55,091 nt of DNA from an uncultured Pelagibacteraceae bacterium (GTDB lineage: Bacteria > Pseudomonadota > Alphaproteobacteria > Pelagibacterales > Pelagibacteraceae), in the NCBI GenBank assembly GCA_902619925.1, contig CACNFY010000008.1, positions 1-55,091 of the forward strand, in the 5' to 3' direction. The notes beneath the pieces are model-generated. The model was not told where the DNA came from and did no database searches. It worked only from the letters and a program-made list of their open reading frames with translations. This document shows, in pieces, positions 30,444-39,547 of the stretch (position 1 is the stretch's first letter; each line of letters starts with the position of its first letter). Position numbers and translations under genes: made by a program.

Positions 30444-30843
30444 TATGCTTTCTTAATTTGTTAATAAATCCATTGGGCAGTTTAGTAGGTTTTCCTTTTT
30501 CATTTATAGCTACCAAAACAATTTCTGCATTTGAAATTTCAATATTTTTTCTTTTAATTACTTGCTTCATAACAAATGATGCTTTTGAGATAGACTTAAC
30601 CTCCGAATATACAATTAGACGATCTTCAAACTTTGCTGATTTTATATAATTGATGTTACATGACTTGACAATTATAATTATGTTATATTTTTCTTTTAAC
30701 TGGGTATTGGTATAGCCCAGACTATAAATCGCTTCTGTCCTAGCTCTCTCGAGATATTTTAAATAATTTGCATAAAAGACAACTCCACCAGCATCAGTAT
30801 CTTCATAATATATTTTTAAATCAAACTTAAATTGCTTTTGCAT
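30436..30843 (-). CDS. ybgC: YbgC-type acyl-CoA thioesterase
   Basis: Hot-dog fold thioesterase of 135 residues. The family signature YYEDTDAGGVVFYANYLKYLERAR (broken here at YYEDTDAGGVV, then FYANYLKYLERAR) includes the catalytic Asp of the 4-hydroxybenzoyl-CoA thioesterase group. ybgC usually opens the tol-pal operon, but here it stands alone with no tol or pal gene nearby. Substrate is not shown by sequence. It converges on the uracil-DNA glycosylase gene and is divergent from a small membrane protein gene. Confidence 0.85.
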   Translation of the reverse strand: MQKQFKFDLKIYYEDTDAGGVVFYANYLKYLERARTEAIYSLGYTNTQLKEKYNIIIIVKSCNINYIKSAKFEDRLIVYSEVKSISKASFVMKQVIKRKNIEISNAEIVLVAINEKGKPTKLPNGFINKLRKHTK

Positions 30844-30889
30844 AATTTTATCATATCAAAGTTAAAAAAATTTTTATACCATATACAAT

Positions 30890-31033
30890 ATGAAAGTTTA
30901 TATAATCTGGCTTATCGGAGTTATTATATGGAATTTTGGATATCCAACAGCTGCTCCGATTCTAGATGTTTTGGCTGCTATTGTTTTATCATTTATTAGT
31001 ATGGGTTTAAAAAAATACTTAAAGCTTGATTAG
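30890..31033 (+). CDS. Small membrane protein, unknown
   Basis: 47-residue protein that is hydrophobic over nearly its whole length and ends in KKYLKLD. One segment covers residues 3-15 and another 24-39, joined by NFGYPTAAPIL. There is no clear ribosome-binding site. Its last 4 bases overlap the convergent DUF3047 gene. It fills the gap between two real genes with ordinary local codon use, but I recognise no family. Confidence 0.55.
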   Translation: MKVYIIWLIGVIIWNFGYPTAAPILDVLAAIVLSFISMGLKKYLKLD

Positions 31034-31674
31034 TTAGATGAAAAATAAATATTTTGATAATATGCTATTGTTTTTTTTTTCGAATTATCAGTGTCAGTCA
31101 TAATCGCTAATCCATTTAACTCATTTACATCTAAATTATGTAACTTTTTAAAATCTTTTTTCACATTGGTTTTTACAGTTACCCATTCATTATCATTTAA
31201 TTTGGTAGTAGCTAAAACATAATCAATTGACTTTTTTGTAAATGGGCTACTCCAATATTCGCCAATATCTTCATTGCTTGAGAAAACATAATTAATTGCT
31301 CTATTAGATAAAGCTGTTGATCCTGTTTTTTTTATGACAAATACTCTAGCCGCATAATCGTGACCCTTTTTGCTTCTTTCGTTGATCCCTGAAAGGTTTT
31401 TTTCAATTTTCCAAGTTATATTTAAATAGGGTGTTTTATTTAAATCTATTGAGATTTCTTTTCCAAGTCCTGAGGCCTGGCCTTCTGCAATAGATTTTAA
31501 AAAATTACCATTTTTATTAGAACCTAAAGAGTACTGAGTATACTTTTTTATTTTCCTTACTTTTAATTGTTTAAACTCCTCCTCTGAAAAATTAAAAGCT
31601 TGTATCTTTTCAGCAAAAGAATTTGGTTGATACAAGATAAATCCCAAAAATAATAAAATAATGCCTCTAAACAT
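31030..31674 (-). CDS. DUF3047 family exported protein
   Basis: 214-residue protein with a signal peptide (hydrophobic residues 4-20, likely cleavage after SFA). The family pattern is visible as YLNITWKIE, GHDYAARVFVI, LSNRAINYVFSS and LNGLAIMTDTDNS, then YYQNIYFSS. It is probably periplasmic. It is the last gene of the TRAP/NCS1/dehydrogenase cluster and starts 1 base from the dehydrogenase stop. The function of this family is not established. Confidence 0.85.
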   Translation of the reverse strand: MFRGIILLFLGFILYQPNSFAEKIQAFNFSEEEFKQLKVRKIKKYTQYSLGSNKNGNFLKSIAEGQASGLGKEISIDLNKTPYLNITWKIEKNLSGINERSKKGHDYAARVFVIKKTGSTALSNRAINYVFSSNEDIGEYWSSPFTKKSIDYVLATTKLNDNEWVTVKTNVKKDFKKLHNLDVNELNGLAIMTDTDNSKKKTIAYYQNIYFSSN

Positions 31675-32681
31675 TATTTAGGTAATAAGATAATTTTTGG
31701 AGCAGCGCAAGTACCATCATGTATCTGTTTAAATGCCTCACTACCATTCTTAAGCTCTCTGAATTCAATCCATTCTAATTCACCTAAAAGATTATTATCC
31801 AATAATTGTATCGTTTTACTAAAATCATTAAAGGTATAACAATATGTTCCTATGAAAGTTATTTCTTGTAATGTGGTTTTTCTAAAATCAAAGTCTCCAT
31901 TGCCTTGAGTTAGACCTGCATGAACTATAGTGCTTCCAGGTTTTGCAAAATTTATTGCGGTATTTCTTGTATTTGTTGAGCCAACTGCATCAATTATAAA
32001 GTCGAAGGAACTTTGTTTTAAGCTACTCGAATTTGGCTTTGTGACATTTGAATTAAGACTATTTTGACAAACCTTTAATCTATTCTCGTTAATTTCAATT
32101 AAACTTGTAAAATTATTTTTTTTAATTTTTTCTAATATTAAAGCACACAATATTCCTATTGCACCACCTCCAATTATAAGGGTTTTAGCTTTATCAATAG
32201 TAGTTTTTAAATTTTTTTCACCTAATTCTACCGCATGAAGTGATACTGCTGCTGGTTCTGATATAGCAGCTTTAAAAATATCTAGATTATTTGGCAATTT
32301 ATTAATGTTTTTATCTGGCACGGAAACATATTCTGCTAAACCACCTTCTCTAACAAAGGGTTTGTTCATACCAATAAGTGCTCTATCACCACATAAATGT
32401 TCCAAATTATTGTTGCAAAATTCGCAATCCCCACAACTAATTAGTGGGTTAACAATTACTTTATTGCCAATATCTTTTCCCTCATGAATTACCCCAGATA
32501 TCTCATGCCCTAAAATAAGTGGCGGAACTCTTCTGTTGTCTTTTCCGTGATAAGCATGCATATCGGAACCACAAATTCCTGATGCTGAAACTTTTATAAT
32601 ACTCTCACCATTTTTTTTTACAGGACTATCATATTCTTTGTATTCTATTTTCTCTTTACCAGTGAATACTAAAGCTTTCAT
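31674..32681 (-). CDS. Zinc-dependent medium-chain alcohol dehydrogenase (idonate/sorbitol dehydrogenase-like)
   Basis: NAD(P)-dependent dehydrogenase of 335 residues. The catalytic zinc site includes Cys37 in GICGSD and His59-Glu60 in LGHEISG. The structural zinc site is Cys83, Cys86, Cys89 and Cys97. The nucleotide-binding loop is IGGGAIGIL. The closest style is L-idonate 5-dehydrogenase, sorbitol dehydrogenase or threonine dehydrogenase, and the substrate is not certain. The ATG at 32681 overlaps the NCS1 stop codon (TAATG). The frame extends to 32738, but only as a shadow of the permease gene. Confidence 0.87.
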   Translation of the reverse strand: MKALVFTGKEKIEYKEYDSPVKKNGESIIKVSASGICGSDMHAYHGKDNRRVPPLILGHEISGVIHEGKDIGNKVIVNPLISCGDCEFCNNNLEHLCGDRALIGMNKPFVREGGLAEYVSVPDKNINKLPNNLDIFKAAISEPAAVSLHAVELGEKNLKTTIDKAKTLIIGGGAIGILCALILEKIKKNNFTSLIEINENRLKVCQNSLNSNVTKPNSSSLKQSSFDFIIDAVGSTNTRNTAINFAKPGSTIVHAGLTQGNGDFDFRKTTLQEITFIGTYCYTFNDFSKTIQLLDNNLLGELEWIEFRELKNGSEAFKQIHDGTCAAPKIILLPK

Positions 32682-34135
32682 TATTCGCTTGCCAATAAAT
32701 AGTAAGTAATAAAAGCTATAATGGCACCAACTATCCAAGAGAATGATTGTAAAAAATTAAGATTTATGTTCCAAATTGTTGAAGCAGCGAAAATAAATCC
32801 AATCAAAATTGAATATAAACTTTTTAAATGCCATCCATTTGAATAAAAATATGATCCGGTTTCCTCCAAGGAATAAATATCTTTATTTTCAATTCTTGAG
32901 CTTCTAATTATAAAATAATCTGCAATTATTACTCCAAATATTGGTCCAAAAAAAGATCCTAAAGTATCTATTAAAGATAAAATACCTATCTGACTTAAAA
33001 GTGGTAGCCACAGTAATCCTACAATAAAAGAAAATAAAATGATTATAATTCCAGAACTTTTTGGATTAAGTTTTTTTGGTAAAAAATTTATAAGCACATT
33101 TTGTGAAGGAATATAGTTTGCTATCAAATTAGTTGAACAAGAAGCTACCAGAACAAACAATAATACAACTATTGACAGAAAAGTATTATCAATTTTTCCA
33201 ATTATATCATTAGGGTTTGTTAATAGTCTTTCAACTTCTATCATATTTTTTGATAGTATCAGGTCCGCTCCAAGGACAATTAAAACTGCAAAGATTGAAA
33301 ATATAATAAAATTTAAAATTAAACTAAGGTTGCCTTTTATTAGTTGGTCATTACTTTTGACATACCTGGAAAAATCACCAAAGTTTAAAATTATTATTGA
33401 AAAATAAGCAAATAGTGTGCCTGTAACAAGTATTAAGGGGGAAATATTACTTTTTGAAACAAAATTATCAAATTGCAAACTCAATGATGCTGATTTTATA
33501 ACATCATTAAAATTTTCAGTAATTATCAGTAAAAAAATAGCCAGACCAAAATAAACAAAATAACTTGAGAATTTGATTATAGACCTTACAAAATTTTGCC
33601 CCCTACTAAATAGAAAAAATTGAACAATTAAAGTAAATATAAAAGAAATAATATCAATTAAATTCATACCCATAAAAAATACTAGAAATATTTCCTTATC
33701 CATTATTTCTGTATTTATAGAAAATATTAGAATTCTAATTAAATAACCAATCGCTTTTGAAATAAAAAAAGTTTGAACTCCAAACATAAAAATACCAACT
33801 ATCCCTCTTAATAAGCCAATATATTTTGCACCAACAACACCTGTTGATGATCTTAAGATAACGGGGAATGGTAGCCCATGTTTTTGTGAAGGATTTCCAA
33901 TCAAAGTAGAAAAGAAAAAAGCTAAAAAAGAAGCTAGTATTCCTCCAAATAAAACTACATAAAAATTTAGATCATAGACTAAATACAAAGATGCAATTAA
34001 TGAAAAGCCTATTACGCTTTGTATACTAACTGCCCAAAAACAAAATAAATCTCTCCAATTCCAATTTTTGTCATTTGGATTAATGGATACAATTTCCCAA
34101 TTAATTAGATTATTAGATGACTTATTTGGAATCAC
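32681..34135 (-). CDS. NCS1-family permease (cytosine/purine/hydantoin type)
   Basis: Membrane transporter of 484 residues with about 12 hydrophobic segments. The N-terminus (NWRDLFCFWAVSIQSVIGFSL) and HGLPFPVILRSSTGVVGAKY fit NCS1, as does FGPIFGVIIADYFIIR. Known members import nucleobases, allantoin, hydantoins or thiamine precursors with Na+ or H+. It lies 24 bases after dctM and is coupled to the dehydrogenase, so it probably serves the same catabolic unit. The substrate cannot be read from sequence. Confidence 0.85.
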   Translation of the reverse strand: MIPNKSSNNLINWEIVSINPNDKNWNWRDLFCFWAVSIQSVIGFSLIASLYLVYDLNFYVVLFGGILASFLAFFFSTLIGNPSQKHGLPFPVILRSSTGVVGAKYIGLLRGIVGIFMFGVQTFFISKAIGYLIRILIFSINTEIMDKEIFLVFFMGMNLIDIISFIFTLIVQFFLFSRGQNFVRSIIKFSSYFVYFGLAIFLLIITENFNDVIKSASLSLQFDNFVSKSNISPLILVTGTLFAYFSIIILNFGDFSRYVKSNDQLIKGNLSLILNFIIFSIFAVLIVLGADLILSKNMIEVERLLTNPNDIIGKIDNTFLSIVVLLFVLVASCSTNLIANYIPSQNVLINFLPKKLNPKSSGIIIILFSFIVGLLWLPLLSQIGILSLIDTLGSFFGPIFGVIIADYFIIRSSRIENKDIYSLEETGSYFYSNGWHLKSLYSILIGFIFAASTIWNINLNFLQSFSWIVGAIIAFITYYLLASE

Positions 34136-34159
34136 TTGTTTATTCTAAACAATTATGGA

Positions 34160-35494
34160 TTACTGTCCATATAAGAGAGTCGGTAACCAAAGCGCTATTT
34201 TAGGAAATATTATAATTAAAATTAAACCAAAAATTTGTAGAACCATGAATTGCATCATTCCAACATAAATATCTTTAAGATCCCATTCTGGTACAACTCC
34301 CTTTAAAAAATATGCTGAAAGTGCAACTGGGGGCGATAACCAGGCAGTTTGTAGATTGACAGCAACTAGTATTGCAAACCAAGTGAGATTAAAACCTAAA
34401 GCCTCTACAAGTGGAAGAATAATTGGGATAATTATCATAACTATTGGCACCCATTCTAGCGGCCAACCTAAAAGGAATATCATCACCATGATCATTGCAA
34501 GTATTAAATATTTGTTCATTTCTAGGCTCAATAAAAATTCGGTTAATAATGTAGGAGTACCTAATCGTGCAAATACAGCTCCAAAAAAATTAGAAGCAGC
34601 AACTAAAACCATTATTAATGCTGTAATTTCTAAAGTTTTAACTAAAGCTTCTTGTAACTTAGGTAGTGTTAGTTTTTTATAAGCTAAAGATAAAAGTAAT
34701 GCTCCCATAGCACCACATCCAGCAGCCTCTGTTGGTGTTGCAAAGCCAAATAAAATACTTCCTAATGCGGCAAACACTAATGCTGCAGGGGGAACAAGAC
34801 CCAAGAAAAATTCAATCCAAACTTCTTTCATACTTGTTGGTCTCATATCTTCAGGAAGAACAGGACCTAATTTAGGATTTAGCATACATCTTATTGTTGT
34901 GTATGCAGCATATAAAGATGCAAGCAATATTCCTGGAATAATTGCAGCTGCAAATAAATCAATCACAGGAATTTCCATTATTGGACCCATTACTACAAGC
35001 ATAATACTTGGTGGTATTAAAATCCCTAAGGTACCTCCTGCTGTAATAGTTCCCGCAGCTAGTCTTACATCATAACTAGACTTGTTCATTGATTTTGCTG
35101 CCATAATTCCAAGAATTGTTACTGACGCTCCAACTATTCCTGTAGCTGCAGCAAATATTACAGAAACAAATAGTACTGCATAATATAAAGAGCCTCTAAC
35201 TCTTGAGAGCATCAATTGAAAAGCTGAGAACAATCTTTCCATTAAACCAGCTTGCTCCATCATGATTCCCATAAACACAAAGAGTGGTACGGCGGCTAGA
35301 GTTTGCTCCGTCATAACCATAGAAAACTGTAGTGTCATTAAATAAAAAACTAATTTTCCAAACCCTAAATAACCAAAAACAAAACCAAGAAATATTAAAG
35401 TAAATGATATTGGAAAACCTACAAATATCGCAAATAACATTACACCAACTAAAATAAAACCTAATATTGCTGGATCAATTAATTCTGCTATCAT
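34160..35494 (-). CDS. dctM: TRAP transporter large permease (DctM)
   Basis: Large membrane subunit of a tripartite ATP-independent periplasmic transporter, 444 residues with about 12 membrane segments. Marks include FVFMGIMMEQAG, ASVTILGIMAAKSMNKSSYD and AAGTITAGGTLGILIPPSI. I use the ATG at 35494, which overlaps the dctQ stop (ATGA). A GTG at 35512 would add six residues. With DctQ and DctP it forms a complete TRAP system driven by a sodium gradient. Confidence 0.93.
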   Translation of the reverse strand: MIAELIDPAILGFILVGVMLFAIFVGFPISFTLIFLGFVFGYLGFGKLVFYLMTLQFSMVMTEQTLAAVPLFVFMGIMMEQAGLMERLFSAFQLMLSRVRGSLYYAVLFVSVIFAAATGIVGASVTILGIMAAKSMNKSSYDVRLAAGTITAGGTLGILIPPSIMLVVMGPIMEIPVIDLFAAAIIPGILLASLYAAYTTIRCMLNPKLGPVLPEDMRPTSMKEVWIEFFLGLVPPAALVFAALGSILFGFATPTEAAGCGAMGALLLSLAYKKLTLPKLQEALVKTLEITALIMVLVAASNFFGAVFARLGTPTLLTEFLLSLEMNKYLILAMIMVMIFLLGWPLEWVPIVMIIIPIILPLVEALGFNLTWFAILVAVNLQTAWLSPPVALSAYFLKGVVPEWDLKDIYVGMMQFMVLQIFGLILIIIFPKIALWLPTLLYGQ

Positions 35495-36105
35495 TTTTTC
35501 TGACCTGGCCACTCACCTTTTTTGGCTGCCCAATAACTTTTTAAGACTTCTGAAATTCCCTGAATAAGTAAAAATATAATTCCGAGTAATAAACATGTTT
35601 TGATCGGCCACATGTATGGCATCCATGTAGTATCCATTCCCCTCTCACCTCTTCTTATAGATTCCTCAACAAAACCTATAGTCATGTATAAAAAAACAAT
35701 TAATCCCGGAAAATAAAATAGTATATACAACCAAAAATCTATTAAACCTTGGTTTTTGGTTTTAAAATTTCTGTATAAAAAATCTGCTCTTATATGAACA
35801 CCTTTTGACAAAGCATAACCTGCACCCAACATAAATAATGCTCCATATAAAAATCTACTTATGTCGTACGCCCATATTGTAGGTGCTAAAAATAATTTTC
35901 TTGCGAGAACTTCATATGTCATTGCAAATATTAATGGCATTAATATCCAACAAACAATGCTTCCAACTATTTTACTGAATTTGTCAATTTTAATTATGGT
36001 TTTTGCCATCCATGATGGCATATCATCTGGCATTTTTTTTGTACCACCACGCCTTTCGGCAATCATTTCGTCTGAAGTATCTAACTTTGATGGTTTCTCT
36101 GACAT
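35491..36105 (-). CDS. dctQ: TRAP transporter small permease (DctQ)
   Basis: Small membrane subunit of the TRAP transporter, 204 residues. A hydrophilic N-terminal tail of about 40 residues is followed by four membrane segments. The conserved HIRADFLYRNF lies after the second. It is separated from dctP by 65 bases that hold a strong hairpin, and is translationally coupled to dctM. Confidence 0.9.
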   Translation of the reverse strand: MSEKPSKLDTSDEMIAERRGGTKKMPDDMPSWMAKTIIKIDKFSKIVGSIVCWILMPLIFAMTYEVLARKLFLAPTIWAYDISRFLYGALFMLGAGYALSKGVHIRADFLYRNFKTKNQGLIDFWLYILFYFPGLIVFLYMTIGFVEESIRRGERGMDTTWMPYMWPIKTCLLLGIIFLLIQGISEVLKSYWAAKKGEWPGQKK

Positions 36106-36121
36106 AAATATTTATTAAAAC

Positions 36122-36148
36122 TAGAGCGGACTGTAAAAGTCCGCTCTA
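36122..36148 (-). terminator. Hairpin between dctP and dctQ (attenuator or mRNA stabiliser)
   Basis: A perfect 11-base-pair stem (TAGAGCGGACT with its complement) and a 5-base loop lie between the dctP stop (36171) and the dctQ start (36105). On the minus strand the stem is followed by AGTTTTAA, a weak T-tract. Such hairpins commonly let the binding protein be made in excess over the permeases, by partial termination or by blocking 3' decay. Its GC richness stands out against the surrounding DNA. Confidence 0.8.
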
Positions 36149-36170
36149 ATTAAATCAAGATAATTACTGA

Positions 36171-37262
36171 TTACTTTAATGTCGCCGCGTGGGCCATTCC
36201 TAGCTTAGCGTTTGACATTTGTGCACCGCTCCAGAATGGAACCGCTATATCAGCAAACTCTTTCATAGAAGTATATACTTCATTGAAAAATGCATTTTCT
36301 GCAGCATTTTTGTTAAGAGAAGCTTTTGCAGCTGCCATATATTCACTGAAATAGTCTGTTGGAGTATCTTCTAAAATTACTCCATGCTTAGTAGTTAGTT
36401 CTCTAAGTGCTTTTCCATTTTCATAGATCCTATAGCTTAAAGATTTAGCTAATGAAGCGTTTGCAGCTACTTCAAGAGATTTTTTCTCATGAGCAGTCAT
36501 TGCGTTGTATGTTTTTCCAGTAATGTAAAAGTCAGCATTAACGACTACTTGGTGTAAACCTTGTAGATAGTAGTGCTTTAATACTTTTTGGAAACCAAAT
36601 GTTAAATCTGGTTTTGGACAACACCATTCAGCAGCATCGATTGTACCTGCTTCTAGAGCTGGAAGAATGTCTCCACCACCCATTGCAACAGATGCTATAC
36701 CAATGTCTTTGTAAGTTTGACCTGGAATTCCTGGAGGCGTTCTGAATTTATATTTTCTAAAGTCAGCCATATTTTTAATTGGTTTTGGAAACCAACCTAA
36801 AGCTTCTGGTCCAACTGGTTGAATCATAAATCCTTTTATGTCTCTACCCATTTCTTTCCATAGTCTGTCATATAGTTCTTTACCACCACCATATTGGAAC
36901 CATGATAAGAACGCTATGTTATCGATACCAACTCCACCACCTGCTACTGGCGAACCAAATAACATAGCAGCAGGATGATCACCTGACCAATAGTGAGTCC
37001 ATGCAAATCCACAGTCGATCAGTCCTTTATCTACTGCATCTAAAGTTTCTTTTACTCCAACAACCGCACCTGCTGGCAAAATTTCAAATTTTAAAGATCC
37101 ATCAGTAAGAGTCGTTACAGTGTCAGTAAAGTCTTTCAACATTTTAACTTCATCAGCTTTAGTGTTAAGGACTGTCTGACATTTTAGTGTTTTAGCATTA
37201 GCATTTGACATAAAGCCAAGTACTAGAGCCACACCAAATATAAATGAAATGATTTTTTTCAT
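36171..37262 (-). CDS. dctP: TRAP transporter substrate-binding protein (DctP family)
   Basis: Periplasmic binding protein of 363 residues with a signal peptide (MKKIISFIFGVALVLGF, cleavage near NANA). The TakP/SmoM-like family pattern is visible in PAGAVVGVKETLDAVDKGLID, KFRTPPGIPGQTYKD and GTIDAAEWCCPKPD. The Arg in FRTPPG is likely to hold a carboxylate ligand. Members bind 2-oxoacids, mannitol or aromatic acids; the ligand here is unknown. A purine-rich GAGGG about 8 bases before the ATG serves as ribosome-binding site. Confidence 0.92.
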   Translation of the reverse strand: MKKIISFIFGVALVLGFMSNANAKTLKCQTVLNTKADEVKMLKDFTDTVTTLTDGSLKFEILPAGAVVGVKETLDAVDKGLIDCGFAWTHYWSGDHPAAMLFGSPVAGGGVGIDNIAFLSWFQYGGGKELYDRLWKEMGRDIKGFMIQPVGPEALGWFPKPIKNMADFRKYKFRTPPGIPGQTYKDIGIASVAMGGGDILPALEAGTIDAAEWCCPKPDLTFGFQKVLKHYYLQGLHQVVVNADFYITGKTYNAMTAHEKKSLEVAANASLAKSLSYRIYENGKALRELTTKHGVILEDTPTDYFSEYMAAAKASLNKNAAENAFFNEVYTSMKEFADIAVPFWSGAQMSNAKLGMAHAATLK

Positions 37263-37326
37263 TATTTTCCCTCTTTCTCGTTAAATTTAACTTTCATATC
37301 CTCTCAAAAAAAGTCTTATGTTACAA

Positions 37327-37338
37327 GAGACAAATCAT
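37327..37338. promoter_or_regulatory. Shared 12-base motif, copy 1
   Basis: GAGACAAATCAT lies in the divergent gap between dctP and the GMC oxidoreductase gene, 34 bases before the latter's ATG. The same 12 bases occur at 42457-42468 at nearly the same distance (37 bases) before the DoxX gene. It could be a binding site or core-promoter part for either strand. Confidence 0.3.
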
Positions 37339-37372
37339 TTAATTTTAAGTCAAAAAGCGTTAATAATTAGAT

Positions 37373-38968
37373 ATGAAAGAGTTTGATTACGTAATAATAG
37401 GTGCTGGTTCCGCAGGTTGTGTTTTAACAAATAGAATAATTAATTCTGGAAAACACAAAGTTCTTTTAATTGAAGCTGGTGGCAACGATAGTTATCCGTG
37501 GATCCATATTCCAGTTGGTTATTATAAAACCATGCATAATCCAAAAACAGATTGGTGTTATAAAACTGAGCCTGATGAAACAATGGAAAATGTATCAATA
37601 CCCTACCCTAGAGGTAAAACTTTAGGAGGAAGTTCCTCCATAAATGGTCTTCTTTATATAAGAGGACAAGAGCAAGATTACGATATTTGGAGACAATTAG
37701 GCAATAAAGGTTGGAGTTGGAGAGAAGTTCTTCCATATTTTATAAAAGCAGAAGATCAAGAGAGAGGTGCTAGTGAGTTTCACGGACAAGGTGGACCTCT
37801 GGCTGTTTCTGATCAAAGAATTACTTTGGATATTTTAGATGTATTTCAAAACGCAGCATCAGAAGTTGGAATACCTAAAGTAGATGATTTCAATAAAGGA
37901 GATAATTTTGGTTGTGGTTATTTTCAAGTAACTGAAAGAAATGGTCTAAGATGTAGTGCTGCTGTTGGATATTTAAATCCAATCAAAAAAAATAATAATT
38001 TAAGAATAGAAACTAAATGTCATGTACAAAAAATTAATTTTGAAAATAAAAAGGCTGTGAGTGTTGATTATTTAAAGGGAGACAAAAAATATACAGTAAA
38101 AGCCAATAAAGAAATAATACTAAGTGCTGGATCAATAGGAAGTCCACAAATATTACAAACCTCTGGTATAGGAGAAAGTTCTAAACTTAAAAATTTAGGT
38201 ATAGAAATAGTAAATGATTTAAAGGGCGTAGGTAAAAATTTACAAGATCATTTAATGTTTAGACCTGTTTACAAGGTCAAAAATATTAAAACATTAAATA
38301 AAAAAATTAATAGTGTATTTGGAAAGCTTTTAATAGGTTTAGAATATGTTTTTGCAAGAAGAGGTCCAATGACTATGGGGGCAAGTCAACTTTGCGGTTT
38401 TGCCAAGAGTGATGAAAATAGAGAGACTCCTAATTTACAATTTCATATACAACCAATTAGCACTGATAAACTTGGAGGTGCAAACCTTCATGATTTTGAT
38501 GCATTTACTCCAACGGTTGCAAATATTAGACCAACAAGTAGAGGTGAAATTAATATAATAAGTTCAGATTCTAGAGATAATCCAAAAATTAAAATGAATT
38601 ATTTATCAACCGAGGAGGATCGAAAAGTTGCAGCAGACGGCATCAAATTAATTAGAAAAATTGTAATGGAAACAGATGAATTTAAAAAATATGAGCCAGA
38701 GGAATTTAGACCAGGAGCACATATTCAAGAGGGAGAGGAAATAGTAAAAGCTTGCAGTCACTATGCGCAAACAATATTTCATCCTGTAGGAACATGCAAA
38801 ATGGGCAATGATAACAATGCAGTTGTATCAGATGAATTAAAAGTACATGGAATTAATAATTTAAGAGTTATCGATGCATCTATTATGCCAAATATAACAT
38901 CTGGGAATACAAATGCTCCTACAATTATGATTGCCGAAAAGGGTGCTGATATGATACTGAACAGTTAA
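37373..38968 (+). CDS. GMC-family FAD oxidoreductase (choline dehydrogenase-like)
   Basis: Flavoprotein of 531 residues that oxidises alcohols. The FAD-binding motif DYVIIGAGSAGCVL is at residues 4-17. GMC signatures are PRGKTLGGSSSINGLLYIRG and SAGSIGSPQILQTSGIG. The active-site His lies in FHPVGTCKMG. It resembles choline dehydrogenase (BetA) and polyethylene glycol or alcohol dehydrogenases; no betaine aldehyde dehydrogenase is adjacent, so BetA is not assigned. Its stop overlaps the start of the next gene by 1 base. Confidence 0.9.
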   Translation: MKEFDYVIIGAGSAGCVLTNRIINSGKHKVLLIEAGGNDSYPWIHIPVGYYKTMHNPKTDWCYKTEPDETMENVSIPYPRGKTLGGSSSINGLLYIRGQEQDYDIWRQLGNKGWSWREVLPYFIKAEDQERGASEFHGQGGPLAVSDQRITLDILDVFQNAASEVGIPKVDDFNKGDNFGCGYFQVTERNGLRCSAAVGYLNPIKKNNNLRIETKCHVQKINFENKKAVSVDYLKGDKKYTVKANKEIILSAGSIGSPQILQTSGIGESSKLKNLGIEIVNDLKGVGKNLQDHLMFRPVYKVKNIKTLNKKINSVFGKLLIGLEYVFARRGPMTMGASQLCGFAKSDENRETPNLQFHIQPISTDKLGGANLHDFDAFTPTVANIRPTSRGEINIISSDSRDNPKIKMNYLSTEEDRKVAADGIKLIRKIVMETDEFKKYEPEEFRPGAHIQEGEEIVKACSHYAQTIFHPVGTCKMGNDNNAVVSDELKVHGINNLRVIDASIMPNITSGNTNAPTIMIAEKGADMILNS

Positions 38969-39546
38969 TGTTAACTGAACAGATTCTTATTTTTATTCAA
39001 ATAATTCTATTAGATTTAGTTTTAGCTGGAGATAATGCAATAATAATTGGTATGGTTGCATCACAATTTCCAAACGAACAAAGAAAAAAAATTATTTTTT
39101 GGGGTATTGGAGCTGCAATTGTTCTAAGAATTATCTTTACATTAATTACCGCTTATCTTCTTCAGATTACTGGTTTAAGACTGATAGGTGGATTACTTCT
39201 GCTTTATGTATGTTACAAACTTTATGTAGATGTAGTTAAAGGAAATGCCTCTGAAGAAAAAAGTCCGTCTGTAGAAAATACTAGCTTTTTTAAAGCTATT
39301 ACTACTATCATTATTGCCGATGTAACAATGAGTTTAGACAACGTATTAGCAGTAGCTGGAGCCGCAAAAGATCATTATTATTTACTAATATTTGGTTTAG
39401 TTTTATCTATTGCATTAATGGCTGTTGCTGCAAATTTAATATCGCAGTGGATTAAAAAATATAAATGGATTGCATGGCTTGGTTTATTAGCAATTCTATT
39501 TGTTGCAATTGAATTGATTTATACTGATATAAAGTTATTCATATAG
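38968..39546 (+). CDS. TerC-family membrane protein (YjbE-like)
   Basis: Integral membrane protein of 192 residues with about seven hydrophobic segments. The family signature LDLVLAGDNAIIIGM is at residues 15-29, and its repeat VTMSLDNVLAVAGAA near residue 120. The paired Asp-Asn motifs are typical of TerC proteins. Some members move manganese or act in metal homeostasis; the ion here is unknown. It is coupled to the GMC gene (TAATG) and is 1 base from the SDR gene. Confidence 0.88.
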   Translation: MLTEQILIFIQIILLDLVLAGDNAIIIGMVASQFPNEQRKKIIFWGIGAAIVLRIIFTLITAYLLQITGLRLIGGLLLLYVCYKLYVDVVKGNASEEKSPSVENTSFFKAITTIIIADVTMSLDNVLAVAGAAKDHYYLLIFGLVLSIALMAVAANLISQWIKKYKWIAWLGLLAILFVAIELIYTDIKLFI

Positions 39547-39547
39547 T

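Noticed and set aside
32682..32738. Upstream extension of the zinc dehydrogenase
   Set aside because: It overlaps the NCS1 gene in another frame. The ATG at 32681 gives the standard N-terminus and a TAATG coupling.
36122..36148. Transposon end or attachment site for the dctP-dctQ hairpin
   Set aside because: There is no second copy, target duplication or mobility gene. Its place between binding-protein and permease genes explains it.
37373..38968. Assignment of the GMC oxidoreductase as choline dehydrogenase BetA
   Set aside because: The family is broad, and no betaine aldehyde dehydrogenase, choline transporter or BetI regulator lies nearby.
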